Of a stretch of 64,000 bases of DNA, positions 32,920 through 42,243 are shown piece after piece. How positions within the stretch are numbered: the first letter of the stretch is position 1; the number at the start of each line of letters is the position of its first letter. The notes beneath the pieces were generated by a model that searched no databases, was not told the origin of the DNA, and saw only the letters and a list, made by a program, of their open reading frames with translations. The stretch is from contig CAKTMF010000007.1 of the NCBI GenBank assembly GCA_934573855.1, positions 1 to 64,000 on the forward strand, given 5' to 3'. Position numbers and translations under genes: made by a program. This DNA is from an uncultured Oscillospiraceae bacterium. Its GTDB lineage: Bacteria; Bacillota; Clostridia; Oscillospirales; Oscillospiraceae.

Positions 32920-35124
32920 ATGCCTCGGATGAAGTCCAAGAAAAACGAAAACAGCGCGGATAAGAGCCGCGCCGCCCGCAAGGTCGGGAAATTTGCCCTC
33001 AAGACCGTGGATATCACGGTGGACGCCGCCGCGGGCGTGGTGAGTACTGTGCTGAAGGGGTTCGGCACGATCCTTCTGGTGCTGCTCGTCTCGGGAATGC
33101 TGTTCTCCCTCGTGTTTGCCTACTATGTAAAGACCTGCCTCACGCCGGACCTCGACATATCTCTCGAGGACTACAAGCTCAATGAGTCCAGCACCATCTG
33201 GTACCAGAACTCCGGGGGCGACTGGCAGGAGCTGGTGACGCTCGCGGGAAAGCAGAACCGCATCTGGGTCGACTACGAGGACATCCCGTGGTATATGGAA
33301 AAGGCGCTCGTCGCCATCGAGGACAAGCGCTTTTACGAGCATAAGGGCGTCGACTGGTACCGTACCGCCGGCGCGTTCGTGGAGATGTTCGCCACCATGC
33401 AGAACAACTACGGCGGCTCCACCATCACCCAGCAGCTCATAAAGAACCTCACCGGCAAGGACGAAGTCACCGTCATGCGAAAGCTGACGGAGATATTCGG
33501 CGCGCTGGAGCTTGAGAAAAAATATGACAAGCGGGAGATAGTCGAGTGGTACCTCAACGCCGTATACTTCGGCGAGGGCTGCTACGGCGTACAGACCGCG
33601 GCGCATACCTACTTCGGCAAGGACGTCTCCGAGCTTACCCTTGCGCAGTGCGCGTCCATCGTGGGCATAACCAATCTGCCCACCTACTACGACCCGTTCT
33701 ACAGCCAGGAGAACAACCGCGCCCGCCGCGAGACCATCCTGCGCGAAATGTACGAGCAGGGCTACATCGACTATAATATGTACCGCGAGGCGGTCGAGGA
33801 GGACGTCGAAAGCACCTTCATCCGCACCCCCGAGCAGGAGTATGAGCAGACCATCTACACCTACTACGAGGAGGTCGTAATTGAGGACGTCATAAACGAT
33901 CTCATGGAGCGCAAGGGCTGCAACCGCACCGCGGCGACGCAGCTGCTGTACAACGGCGGCTATCAGATATACTGCTGCCTCGACCCCAACATCCAGGCGT
34001 GCATAGACAATATCTACACCGACCTTGACGCCCTGCCGCGCACCGCCGCAAACGGCAAACAGCTCCAGAGCGGCATAGTCATCATGGACCCCTATACCGG
34101 CTGTGTTCTGGGACTCAGCGGCGGCGTCGGCGAGAAGAACGCGAACTTCGTCCTCAACCGCGCCACCGGAACCCAGCGCTCTCCCGGCTCGTCCTTCAAG
34201 CCCATCGCATCCTACGGCCCCGCCGTGGACCTTGGCTATATCACGCCCACCACGCTCGTCAACGACTCCCCGTATATCTCCCTGAGCGGCACGAGCTGGT
34301 ACCCCTCAAACGACGGCGGCGGGAACATCGGCATCGTCACGATAAAGCAGGCGCTCCAATACTCCCTCAACACCGTCGCGGCGCAGATCGTCGACAAGAT
34401 CGGCCCCAGCACCAGCTATAACTACCTTACGACAAAGCTCGGCGTCACAAGCCTTGTCCCCGACGACGAGGCATATGCCCCCATGGCGCTCGGCCAGCTC
34501 ACCAACGGCATAACCGTGCGCGAGATGGCCGCGGCCTACTGCGCGTTCGTCAACGACGGCACCTTCTCCTACAGCCGCACCTACACCCTCGTCACCGACA
34601 GCATGGGCAACATCGTCATCGACAACCAGCAGGAGACCATCGCCGCCTTCAAGCCCAACACCGCCCACGTCATGACCTATATGCTCCAGAACGCCGTTGA
34701 GAACGGCACCGGCACAGAGGCCGCGCTGTGGACAATGCCCGTCGCAGGCAAGACAGGCACCTCAACCGACTACAAGGACCGCTGGTTCGTGGGCTGCACG
34801 CCCTACTATGTCGCGGCGGTATGGACGGGCTATGACCAGCCGGCATACGTCGGCGCGAGCGGCAACCCCGCCGCGCGGATATGGAAATCCGTCATGCGCC
34901 CCATACACGAGGGGCTGGACTGGGTATCCTTCCCGTACCCCTATATCGGCGACAATACCGGCATATTCGACATTTATGAGGACACCCCCGACACCGGCGA
35001 GTACGGCAACCCCGCCAACATCGGAGGCATTGGGGGCAACAACGGCAACGGCGGCAACACCGGGCCCGAGACCTCCAACAACTACGGCAACGAGGACGGC
35101 GGCGCCGACTTCTCGTTCGGCTGA
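32920..35124 (+). CDS. Class A penicillin-binding protein (transglycosylase/transpeptidase)
   Basis: 734 residues. Cytoplasmic basic tail, one membrane helix (about 48-70), then a GT51 glycosyltransferase domain with E134 in AIEDKRFYEH and GGSTITQQLIKNL. A transpeptidase domain follows, with Ser424-x-x-Lys427 (GSSFKP), Ser482-Leu-Asn484 and Lys611-Thr-Gly. It polymerises and cross-links peptidoglycan on the outer face of the membrane and is a beta-lactam target. The C-terminal 40 residues are a Gly/Asn-rich flexible tail (GGIGGNNGNGGNTG). ATG 32920 is only 3 bases from AGGAGG; in-frame ATG 32929 (12 bases) is an alternative. An extended -10 TGTTATAAT lies at 32857-32865. Confidence 0.94.
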   Translation: MPRMKSKKNENSADKSRAARKVGKFALKTVDITVDAAAGVVSTVLKGFGTILLVLLVSGMLFSLVFAYYVKTCLTPDLDISLEDYKLNESSTIWYQNSGGDWQELVTLAGKQNRIWVDYEDIPWYMEKALVAIEDKRFYEHKGVDWYRTAGAFVEMFATMQNNYGGSTITQQLIKNLTGKDEVTVMRKLTEIFGALELEKKYDKREIVEWYLNAVYFGEGCYGVQTAAHTYFGKDVSELTLAQCASIVGITNLPTYYDPFYSQENNRARRETILREMYEQGYIDYNMYREAVEEDVESTFIRTPEQEYEQTIYTYYEEVVIEDVINDLMERKGCNRTAATQLLYNGGYQIYCCLDPNIQACIDNIYTDLDALPRTAANGKQLQSGIVIMDPYTGCVLGLSGGVGEKNANFVLNRATGTQRSPGSSFKPIASYGPAVDLGYITPTTLVNDSPYISLSGTSWYPSNDGGGNIGIVTIKQALQYSLNTVAAQIVDKIGPSTSYNYLTTKLGVTSLVPDDEAYAPMALGQLTNGITVREMAAAYCAFVNDGTFSYSRTYTLVTDSMGNIVIDNQQETIAAFKPNTAHVMTYMLQNAVENGTGTEAALWTMPVAGKTGTSTDYKDRWFVGCTPYYVAAVWTGYDQPAYVGASGNPAARIWKSVMRPIHEGLDWVSFPYPYIGDNTGIFDIYEDTPDTGEYGNPANIGGIGGNNGNGGNTGPETSNNYGNEDGGADFSFG

Positions 35125-35274
35125 TGTTGCCGCTCCTGACGCGAGGGGCGCGTATGCTCCTGTCAGCTGACAGCACGGGGCGTTTAGTGCGGAAAAGATT
35201 GCCATTTGACCCGCTGCGCCCTGTAATTCCGGCGTTTTTGTCCCGTATTTACCCAGAGTTCACAATTTTTTCGG

Positions 35275-35303
35275 TTGACAGCGGCGGTACAATGTGTTAC
35301 ATT
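35275..35303 (+). promoter_or_regulatory. Promoter of the 95-residue protein and NlpC/P60 genes
   Basis: TTGACA (35275-35280), 17 bp, TACATT (35298-35303), about 27 bp before the ATG at 35330. Confidence 0.65.
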
Positions 35304-35329
35304 TTGATTACATTACTGGAGGAACTATT

Positions 35330-35617
35330 ATGGCTAAAACATTGGAGTACAAGGGACACCCCCTCCAAAGGAAAGACAACATCATCTATTACGGCAGCTT
35401 TGCGGACAAATACATCATCATGCTGCAGATAATGGAGACGAAGAAGGTCGGCGATCTTGACGTGGCAAGCAAGGTCTCCGTTCAGCTTCAGCTCACCGAT
35501 CCGTCCATCAAATCCCGCGACAGGATCGTGAAAAAGACCGAGAAAGACAGCCTCTATCTTGCAATAGACATTGCTGCGGTCTGGCTCGAGCGCGCCCTTT
35601 CCTCCAGAGAAAAATAA
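35330..35617 (+). CDS. Small conserved-looking cytosolic protein of unknown function
   Basis: 95 residues from ATG 35330 (GGAGG eight bases upstream). No signal peptide. The sequence is predicted to mix strands and helices, with a KDNIIYYGSFADKYIIMLQI strand pair and a helical C-terminus (YLAIDIAAVWLERALSSREK). I do not recognise a named family. It sits 16 bp before the cell-wall hydrolase gene and shares its promoter, so it may be involved in envelope processes. Confidence 0.7.
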   Translation: MAKTLEYKGHPLQRKDNIIYYGSFADKYIIMLQIMETKKVGDLDVASKVSVQLQLTDPSIKSRDRIVKKTEKDSLYLAIDIAAVWLERALSSREK

Positions 35618-35633
35618 AAAAGGATCTGTTATT

Positions 35634-37238
35634 ATGCGCAAAAGAATCTTACGGACATGCCTTGCGGCCGTACTTTTCTGCGCGGTGCTGCCGGTGACGG
35701 CGGCCTTTGCCGAGAATGCGACCGTTACCGGCAGTGACGTGAATATGCGTTACGGTCCCGGTACGGGCTATGACGTCGTGGAATGCCTGCCGAGAGGCGC
35801 GGTGGTGACCGTTATCGACCGCTCCAACGGCAGCTGGTACGCGATAAGCTACAACGGTCAGGACGGATACATGTCCTCGCGTTATCTCAGTCTTGAGGAA
35901 AAAGAGGCCGCCGAGATTACCGAGAGCAGCACCACCGCCGACGGCTTCATTAACGCCATGTACGTTAACTTCCGTTCAGCGCCCTCATCCTCAGCGTCCA
36001 TCCTCGGCCAGTACAACAAGGGAAAGATCGTCAAGGTGAACGGCTACTCCGGCGACTGGGCCTATGTCACCATCGACGGCGAGGACGGATATGTCTTCCG
36101 CAGCTACGTTACCCCCGGCTTCGCGTCAGAGAGCGATGTGAACTACGTTTTCTCCGGCGCGGACAATGTGAAGTACGCCGAGGAATATGTGGAGCCTACC
36201 CCGACCCCGGCTCCCACGGAAAAGCCGGAAGAACCGGCCGCCACCCCTGAGCCTGCCACGGAGGCGACGCCGGAGCCTGTCGCTCCGACTCCCACCCCGG
36301 CGACGGAGGCTCCCTCCGGCAGCTACAAGGGACACATCACGGGCGACTATGTGCGCTTCCGCACGGGTCCCTCCACCAACTACAGCATTATCGACTCCTA
36401 TAATAAGGGCAAGGAGCTTGCCGCCATCGCCCAGGAGGGCGACTGGGTAAAGGCCGTCATCGACGGACGGGAGGGCTATGTCTACGCCCAGTATGTCTAC
36501 ATAGACGAGCAGCCGGATATCGGCGACATTATAAATAAACCCTCTCAGCCTCAGGAAACAGCCAAGCCCGAGGAGACCCCGGCCCCCACGCCGGAACCCT
36601 CCAAGGAGCCTGAGATAGAGGAGACCGAGGCCACCGCCGGGTATATCTGCGGCAACGATGTGCGCTTCCGCTCCAGGCCGTCGATGTCCTCCGACATTAT
36701 CGGCACGTTCTACTACGGCAACAGCGTCACCATCACCGGCACCTCCGGCGACTGGACGGCGGTGGAATATAAGGGCAGCTCCGGCTTCGTATACAGCCAG
36801 TATGTAAAGAGCGGCAGCTTCTCCGTCGGCGGCGGTGACAGCGGCAGCGACAGCAGCTCCGGCTCCGGCACGGGCCGCCAGATCGCGGACTTCGCGCTTC
36901 AGTTCGTGGGCTATAACTACTGCTGGGGCGGCACGTCCCCGGAGACCGGCTTTGACTGCTCCGGACTCGTGTATTACACCTACAAGAACTTCGGCTACAC
37001 GCTCAACCGCGTGGCCGCGGACCAGGCAAACAACGGCTACGGAGTGTCCTATGACGAGCTTCAGCCCGGCGATATACTCTGCTTCTACTCGAGCGGCAGC
37101 TATATCGGCCACGTCGGTATCTACATCGGCGACGGCATGTTCGTCCACGCGAGCAACTCCACCACCGGCGTCATCATCACCCCGCTCGACGGTTACTACT
37201 CCAACCGCGGCTTCGTGGCGAGACGCATAATCGGATAA
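35634..37238 (+). CDS. Secreted NlpC/P60 peptidoglycan hydrolase with four SH3b domains
   Basis: 534 residues. A signal peptide (about 1-26, cleaving after AFA) is followed by SH3b domains at about 29-87, 103-160, 233-290 and 336-393. Two linkers rich in Pro, Thr and Glu (187-228 and 303-333) look wall-spanning or glycosylated. A Gly/Ser linker precedes a C-terminal NlpC/P60 domain (416-534) with Cys442 in GFDCSGLVYY, His493 in IGHVGIYIGDG and His505 as third residue. It cuts peptide stems in peptidoglycan, with the SH3 domains gripping the wall. The ATG at 35634 is preceded by AAAAGGATC. A terminator follows. Confidence 0.93.
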   Translation: MRKRILRTCLAAVLFCAVLPVTAAFAENATVTGSDVNMRYGPGTGYDVVECLPRGAVVTVIDRSNGSWYAISYNGQDGYMSSRYLSLEEKEAAEITESSTTADGFINAMYVNFRSAPSSSASILGQYNKGKIVKVNGYSGDWAYVTIDGEDGYVFRSYVTPGFASESDVNYVFSGADNVKYAEEYVEPTPTPAPTEKPEEPAATPEPATEATPEPVAPTPTPATEAPSGSYKGHITGDYVRFRTGPSTNYSIIDSYNKGKELAAIAQEGDWVKAVIDGREGYVYAQYVYIDEQPDIGDIINKPSQPQETAKPEETPAPTPEPSKEPEIEETEATAGYICGNDVRFRSRPSMSSDIIGTFYYGNSVTITGTSGDWTAVEYKGSSGFVYSQYVKSGSFSVGGGDSGSDSSSGSGTGRQIADFALQFVGYNYCWGGTSPETGFDCSGLVYYTYKNFGYTLNRVAADQANNGYGVSYDELQPGDILCFYSSGSYIGHVGIYIGDGMFVHASNSTTGVIITPLDGYYSNRGFVARRIIG

Positions 37239-37256
37239 GGATAACGAAATAAAGCC

Positions 37257-37294
37257 AGAAAACCGTCCATTCCTCAGGGGATGGACGGTTTTCT
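37257..37294. terminator. Bidirectional terminator
   Basis: A 14-bp stem (37257-37270 with 37281-37294) with a 10-base loop and TTTTCTTC on the right, AGAAAACC on the left, between converging genes. Confidence 0.8.
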
Positions 37295-37309
37295 TCGTAA
37301 AAGGAGCGG

Positions 37310-37873
37310 TCAGAACGCGAGCAGTATGCCGATGACGGCAGAGACCGCGATGTACATGACGGGGTGCTTCTTGAGCTTCTTGATGGCGAAGAACACGAGC
37401 GCGAAGTAGATGATCTTCTTGAAGTCGAGGAGGTCGAGCAGTGCGCCGGTCTTTTCATAGAGATCAAAGTGGAACATGCAGACTTTGACGACGCTCAGTC
37501 CCGCGGCGACGATGAGGCCGGTGACGGCGGGGCGCAGTCCGTAGAACATGTCGCCGACGAGGGTGCTGTTACGGAATTTTTCAAGAGATTTGCTGACGAT
37601 GATGACGATGACGATGGAGGGGATTATCTCGCCGAGGGTGGCGACGATACCGCCGAAAACACCCGCGACCGTGCAGCCGACGTAGGTCGCCATGTTTATA
37701 CCGATGGGGCCGGGGGTGGATTCGGAGATGGCGATCATGTCGGTGATGAGATCCTGTGTGTACCAGCCGGTCTTATCCGCCAGCTCCTGCAGGAAGGGGA
37801 GGGTGGCCATTCCGCCGCCGACGGCGAAAAGACCTATCTTCAAAAACTCCCAGAACAGACGCAGATATATCAT
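37310..37873 (-). CDS. Chromate transporter family protein, half-size subunit
   Basis: 187 residues with five or six hydrophobic helices and a single CHR domain: GLFAVGGGMATLPFLQEL and ISESTPGPIGINMATYVGC are the conserved parts. Full-length ChrA exports chromate from two fused CHR domains; Bacillota often have two short genes working as a pair, as here. It overlaps its partner by 4 bp (37870-37873). The physiological substrate may be another oxyanion. Confidence 0.88.
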   Translation of the reverse strand: MIYLRLFWEFLKIGLFAVGGGMATLPFLQELADKTGWYTQDLITDMIAISESTPGPIGINMATYVGCTVAGVFGGIVATLGEIIPSIVIVIIVSKSLEKFRNSTLVGDMFYGLRPAVTGLIVAAGLSVVKVCMFHFDLYEKTGALLDLLDFKKIIYFALVFFAIKKLKKHPVMYIAVSAVIGILLAF

Positions 37874-38433
37874 TTCGCGTCACCTCCCGTCAGCTTTTTG
37901 CGCTGGAGATATCTTGCCGCGACGCCGACGACGGCGCTGCCGACGACAAGAAGGATGGGAGAGATACCGGTGAACACGCTCAGGAGCAGGATGACGCCGA
38001 AGAGCGCAATGCCGAGACCGTCCTTGACGCCCTTCTTCCACATGCTGATTATCGCGTCGAGTATCAGCGCCGCGACGCACACGGATATGCCCGCGAGCGC
38101 GTGCTGGACGTAGAGGTTATCCTTGAAATTGGAGAGGAAGAAGGCAATGATCGAGATAATGATTATGCAGGGCGAGGCCATGCCGAGAGCCGCGGCGATC
38201 GCGCCGGGGACTTTTCTGCGCCGGTAGCCGATGAACACGGAGACGTTGATGGAGATTATTCCCGGCAGCCCCTGGCTCAGCGCGTAGAAGTCCATTATGG
38301 TCTCCTCGTCGAGCCAGCCGCGCTTTTCGATTATCTCGCGTCTGAGTATCGGCAGCATTGCGTAGCCGCCGCCGAAGGTGACGGCTCCCATCCGGAAAAA
38401 GAGGGAGTAGAGTGTGGCTAATTCTGAAAACAT
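37870..38433 (-). CDS. Chromate transporter family protein, partner subunit
   Basis: 187 residues from ATG 38433 (GGAGG five bases upstream; TTG 38448 in frame is an alternative). It carries the other CHR domain: RMGAVTFGGGYAMLPILRRE and YALSQGLPGIISINVSVFIG. The two halves are homologous but clearly different, so they most likely form a heterodimer. It lies 20 bp downstream of gatZ on the same strand, so some read-through from the amino-sugar operon is possible. Confidence 0.88.
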   Translation of the reverse strand: MFSELATLYSLFFRMGAVTFGGGYAMLPILRREIIEKRGWLDEETIMDFYALSQGLPGIISINVSVFIGYRRRKVPGAIAAALGMASPCIIIISIIAFFLSNFKDNLYVQHALAGISVCVAALILDAIISMWKKGVKDGLGIALFGVILLLSVFTGISPILLVVGSAVVGVAARYLQRKKLTGGDAK

Positions 38434-38453
38434 CTTATCCTCCGACAAAACTG

Positions 38454-39746
38454 TTATTTGGGTGCAACGGCATAATTATAATCGCTTATCGCCTGAAATA
38501 CAAACTCTTTTACGATGTCCCGCGCCTTTATCCTGCCGGACGCGGCGGAGATGAGTCCGTACTGCATGGGGAGATACTGTCTCACGAGGCCGAGGGGGAC
38601 GGATACGCCGTCGATGTTGGCAAATAGCTTTTCGACAGCGCTTCGGGCCTCGGGGGCGGAGAGATAGTAGCGGCAGCGGTCGGAAAGGCTGTATTTGCGC
38701 TTGAGCCTCAGCTCCTCCGGCGTGCCGTGGTAGTGGCGGCGCCAGTTGGAGTCGTTCTCGAGCATGAGCCGTTCAAGTACGGCGGGGAAGTCTGCCCTGT
38801 CCTCGGGCGGGATGAGCTCCCTTTCGATGTCGCTGAGCGCGAAAAGCCCCTCACGCAGGGCGAAGGTGAGCGCGGGGCCGACCTTGAGTATGGCGACGCC
38901 GTCGGCGACCATCTCGCGCAGAGCCTCGCGCGGCTGATAGTCGGTGGAATGCCCCTCAAGGACAAGGCCGGGGGCGCTCCTTGCGGCGGTCATGAGAGCT
39001 TTCGCCTTCTCGCGGTCATAGCGGAAGAAGCCGTCGTCGCCGAACTCGACGCCGGGTTGAACGACGATACCGACGATGTTTTCAAAGGCGGAGTCAAGGC
39101 CGTGCCGCGCAAAGACCTCTCTGTAGGTCTCGACAGTGCCGCGCAGGGCGTCGGGCGAGGTGACGGTGATGGAGCTTTCCTCCTCGGTCGCGCCGCCGGG
39201 TATGGGGACCTCGCTCCCGATTATGTACACGGGTGGTCTCGCGCCGGGACGCTCCGAGAGGAGCTTCGCGTACTCATCCTGACAGGCGGCGAAGAGCGCC
39301 GCGCCGCGCTCGGCCACGGTGCGCACGGGGAGCGGCTCGTCGGGGGAGTCGCTCCCGAGGCGCATGCTCGTGTCGAGGTGTATTTTCTCAAAGCCGGCGC
39401 GCACAAAGCAGCGCACCAGCTCCTCGGCGAGGGCCATCGCCTCGCTCTCGGGGAGGGCGCACCATGTGAGCGGGCCGAGATGGTCGCCGCCGAGGATTAT
39501 CTGCTCGCGCGGGAGACCGACGAGAGCGGCCTTTTCATACACCATGTCGCGGAAATCCTCCGGCTTCATGCCGGTGTAGCCGCCGAACTGGTTGACCTGA
39601 TTGGCGGTCGCCTCTATCAGGACGGGCTTGCCGGTGCGAAGACCGCTTTGCAGGCAGGTCTCTATGACGAGCGGATCGGCCGTGCAGTAGCTCTCTATGC
39701 CGCAGCACTCGCCGATTTTGTTTCTCTTGAGTATTTCTCTCAGCAT
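38454..39746 (-). CDS. gatZ: Tagatose-1,6-bisphosphate aldolase accessory subunit, GatZ/KbaZ
   Basis: 430 residues, the normal GatZ length. Recognisable: GIESYCTADPLVIETCLQSG, VLIEATANQVNQFGGYTGMK, ILGGDHLGPLTWC, HLDTSMRLG, GSEVPIPGGATEEE, LEGHSTDYQPREALREMVAD and VGPALTFALREGLFALS. GatZ stabilises and activates the class II aldolase GatY; older annotations call it tagatose-6-phosphate kinase (AgaZ). No gatY-like gene is in the window. ATG 39746 has GGAGG four bases upstream and overlaps the epimerase stop by 7 bp. It ends the galactosamine-type pathway encoded here: tagatose 6-phosphate to triose phosphates. Confidence 0.92.
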   Translation of the reverse strand: MLREILKRNKIGECCGIESYCTADPLVIETCLQSGLRTGKPVLIEATANQVNQFGGYTGMKPEDFRDMVYEKAALVGLPREQIILGGDHLGPLTWCALPESEAMALAEELVRCFVRAGFEKIHLDTSMRLGSDSPDEPLPVRTVAERGAALFAACQDEYAKLLSERPGARPPVYIIGSEVPIPGGATEEESSITVTSPDALRGTVETYREVFARHGLDSAFENIVGIVVQPGVEFGDDGFFRYDREKAKALMTAARSAPGLVLEGHSTDYQPREALREMVADGVAILKVGPALTFALREGLFALSDIERELIPPEDRADFPAVLERLMLENDSNWRRHYHGTPEELRLKRKYSLSDRCRYYLSAPEARSAVEKLFANIDGVSVPLGLVRQYLPMQYGLISAASGRIKARDIVKEFVFQAISDYNYAVAPK

Positions 39747-40591
39747 GTTTCCTCCAAAGTGATCGTGTATCTGTGCGTTCGGCTCTCGCCGGGACGCAGG
39801 GAGAGGATGTCCGGCTTGTCCGCAAGCTCGAACGGTGTATCGCTGCCGTCGGGAACGGTCGTCCACGGCTCGAGACACAAAAGCCTTTTACCGGCGGGAT
39901 ACGGCGTCCACAGCGCGAGATACGGAAACTCCGCGGAGCTGAGAGAGACCCGGCGCTGCGCACCGCAGCCGAGGCTGACGCCGTTTTCGGGCGTCCTCAT
40001 AAGGAGCGCCCCGTCCCGGAAAAGCTCAGTATCGAGCGGCAGAGCGCCGCAAGTGAGGCCGATCTCTCCGCCGCCGCGCAGGAGCGTGAGCCTGTCAAGC
40101 CCCGGAAAGCTGAGAGCGCAATGCTCCATCTCCTCCGGAAGGAAAAAGCCGTCGTGGCCGCCGAGTTCATAATACATCGTCTCGCCGGAGCGGTTCTCTA
40201 CGCGCTGCTCCTTGATAAGTGAGTATCCGCGAAGCTCATAGCTGACGGTGAACTCAAAGGAGAAGGGATATACCTCCCGGCTCGCCGGCGTGTCGGTGAG
40301 CCGAAACGCGGCCCTGCCGCCGCGCGTCTCCAGCGGCGTGAACACCGAGTCGCGCGCAAAGCCGTGGCGGCCCATGAGGTACTCGGCGCCGCGGTGGGTA
40401 TACCTGCCGTCGCGCAGACGCCCTATCACAGGGAAGAGCAGCGGAGCGCTGCGGTTCCAGACGGAGGGGCCGCGCTGCCATATGTATTCGCGCCCGGTAC
40501 CGTCGGTGAGACTTATAAGCTCCGCGCCGAGAGTGGATATCCCGGCGCGGAGAAATTCGTTGGAGATGAAAAGAGTGTTATCCGCGTTCAT
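39740..40591 (-). CDS. Aldose 1-epimerase (galactose mutarotase-like, LacX type)
   Basis: 283 residues in the aldose 1-epimerase fold. Landmarks: AELISLTDGTGREYIWQ, SAPLLFPVIGRLRDG, MGRHGFARD (first His), ELGGHDGFFLP (second His) and LLCLEPWTTVPDG (catalytic Glu). LacX-type relatives sit in galactose/tagatose 6-phosphate operons and interconvert sugar anomers. It overlaps agaS by 14 bp and gatZ by 7 bp, so translation is tightly coupled. Substrate may be galactosamine, galactose or a phosphate ester. Confidence 0.87.
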   Translation of the reverse strand: MNADNTLFISNEFLRAGISTLGAELISLTDGTGREYIWQRGPSVWNRSAPLLFPVIGRLRDGRYTHRGAEYLMGRHGFARDSVFTPLETRGGRAAFRLTDTPASREVYPFSFEFTVSYELRGYSLIKEQRVENRSGETMYYELGGHDGFFLPEEMEHCALSFPGLDRLTLLRGGGEIGLTCGALPLDTELFRDGALLMRTPENGVSLGCGAQRRVSLSSAEFPYLALWTPYPAGKRLLCLEPWTTVPDGSDTPFELADKPDILSLRPGESRTHRYTITLEETC

Positions 40592-41705
40592 ATTCGTAGA
40601 TGGTGACGCCCTTAACGACGCGGTTGACCACGCCCGCGGGATTGGGATCGTCGGGGTCGATACCGAGAGACTCGGAACGGCGCAGGGCGATCATCTGGGC
40701 CGCGGTGAGAAGCTCAGGGCCGACGAGGGCGTTTTCGCACTTGGTCTCGTTGTCAAAACAGAGATAGTAGTCGGAAAGCTCCTTTGCCTCGGCGCACGGC
40801 GTGGCACAGACGGTGAGGATACGGTCATCGCCGCGCTGGGAGGCCATCTCGCGCAGAAGATCAAGCTCGTAGCGGCGTGAATACTCACGGTCGGAGAGGT
40901 AAAGCACGGTGAGCGTCCGGCCGTTTATGAACGACTTCGGGCCATGACGAAAGCCCATCGGAGTGTCATAGAGACTCGCAACGCCGCCGCGCGTAAGCTC
41001 GAGCATTTTGAGCGCGGACTCCTGCGCTATGCCCTTGAGAGCCTCGGAGCCGAGGTAGACTATCCGCTCAAATTCAAGCTCGCACACATGCTGCGCCAGC
41101 ATTTCCACCGCGGAGCGGAGAAGCCGGTCGGTATGCTCGGCACACTGGGAGATGGCCGCGGCGCATTCGGCGGTCTTGTCCCCGGCAAAGCAGAGCAGGG
41201 CGGTGTAGTACATGCTCGTAAAGCTGTTGGTCATGGCAAAGCCGCTGTCGTTGATGATCTGCGGGAGGTTGATGACATAGCAGTCGCCGCGCCCCTTGCC
41301 GTATTTGCTCAGCGCGCCGTCGTAGTTGCAGGTGATGATGACGTTCGAGATGTTGTCGGAGACGGCCTGCGCGGCCTTGATGGCGCCGAGGGACTCGGGA
41401 GAGTCGCCGGAGCGGGCGAAGGAGACAAGAACGGTCTTTCTATCCGGGTCGACACAGCTCTCGGGCGCGACGACGAGGTCAGTGGTGCCGCAGCAGTCGA
41501 CGGCGTAGGGGCAGTATTTCTTCAGGTAGGGGAGGATGGCCCTGCCGACGTACTCGCTGCTGCCCGCGCCGATGAAGCATACGACGCCGTCCGCGCCGGC
41601 ATGGCGCTCCAGAAACGCGTCAAGCCCCGCGCGGTGTCCGCGGACGAGCTTGGGAAGCTCTATCCACCACTCGCACTGGCGCATTATTTCGTCATAGGTG
41701 TACAT
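40578..41705 (-). CDS. agaS: SIS-domain galactosamine-6-phosphate deaminase/isomerase, AgaS
   Basis: 375 residues with two SIS phosphosugar domains (about 35-175 and 210-345). AgaS-type features are VCFIGAGSSEYVGRAILPYL, LVSFARSGDSPESLGAIKAA and TRGGVASLYDTPMGFRHGPK, which resemble the isomerase half of glucosamine-6-phosphate synthase. AgaS converts galactosamine 6-phosphate to tagatose 6-phosphate and ammonia. Presence together with NagA, GatZ and a mannose-family PTS argues for N-acetylgalactosamine or galactosamine as the operon's substrate. Confidence 0.9.
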   Translation of the reverse strand: MYTYDEIMRQCEWWIELPKLVRGHRAGLDAFLERHAGADGVVCFIGAGSSEYVGRAILPYLKKYCPYAVDCCGTTDLVVAPESCVDPDRKTVLVSFARSGDSPESLGAIKAAQAVSDNISNVIITCNYDGALSKYGKGRGDCYVINLPQIINDSGFAMTNSFTSMYYTALLCFAGDKTAECAAAISQCAEHTDRLLRSAVEMLAQHVCELEFERIVYLGSEALKGIAQESALKMLELTRGGVASLYDTPMGFRHGPKSFINGRTLTVLYLSDREYSRRYELDLLREMASQRGDDRILTVCATPCAEAKELSDYYLCFDNETKCENALVGPELLTAAQMIALRRSESLGIDPDDPNPAGVVNRVVKGVTIYEYERG

Positions 41706-41719
41706 TCAGTATTCTCCGA

Positions 41720-42202
41720 TCAGAAGTTTTTGAGAGTCTCGTTGAAGTTGACCTTTTTCTGCTCGGGGAGTATCTGGGCGTTCATGCTCACGCCCTTCGC
41801 ATCGAGGTCCTTCCATGCCTGAAGATCCTCGGGAGAGGCAAAGACATGGTTGAGCAGCTGCACGCGGCCGGGAGCGGATCTGAGGTTGCCGAGGTTGAGT
41901 TCCTTGATCTCAACGCCGCGCTCGATAAGGCCGAGGACCGACTGGGGGTCCTTGAAGAGGACCATGACGACCTCGTTGTCAAGGCTGCCGTTGGTGAGCT
42001 TTTCCGCCGCCGCGTCGAGCGTGCAGAAATCCGCCTTGACGCCGGCGGGGGTGGCCATTCTGTAAAGAGAGCACTGGATACGGTCGGAGGCGGTCTTGTC
42101 GTCCGCGACGAGGATGGTGGTAACGCCGGCTCTTCTCGTCCAGCCCACAACGACCTGCCCGTGGATAAGTCTGTCGTCTACTCTGAAAAGGGATATCTTC
42201 AT
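41720..42202 (-). CDS. PTS mannose/fructose/sorbose family EIIB component
   Basis: 160 residues, a single EIIB domain. The phosphorylated residue is His14 in DDRLIHGQVVVGW. It carries phosphate from EIIA to the incoming sugar at the EIIC/EIID channel. It is separated from its EIIA/C/D partners by nagA, an unusual but not unique order for Aga-type systems. Followed 14 bp later by agaS. Confidence 0.95.
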   Translation of the reverse strand: MKISLFRVDDRLIHGQVVVGWTRRAGVTTILVADDKTASDRIQCSLYRMATPAGVKADFCTLDAAAEKLTNGSLDNEVVMVLFKDPQSVLGLIERGVEIKELNLGNLRSAPGRVQLLNHVFASPEDLQAWKDLDAKGVSMNAQILPEQKKVNFNETLKNF

Positions 42203-42243
42203 GCTGTTTATCCTTTCTGCCGCTCACGGCGGCACTTTATTTT

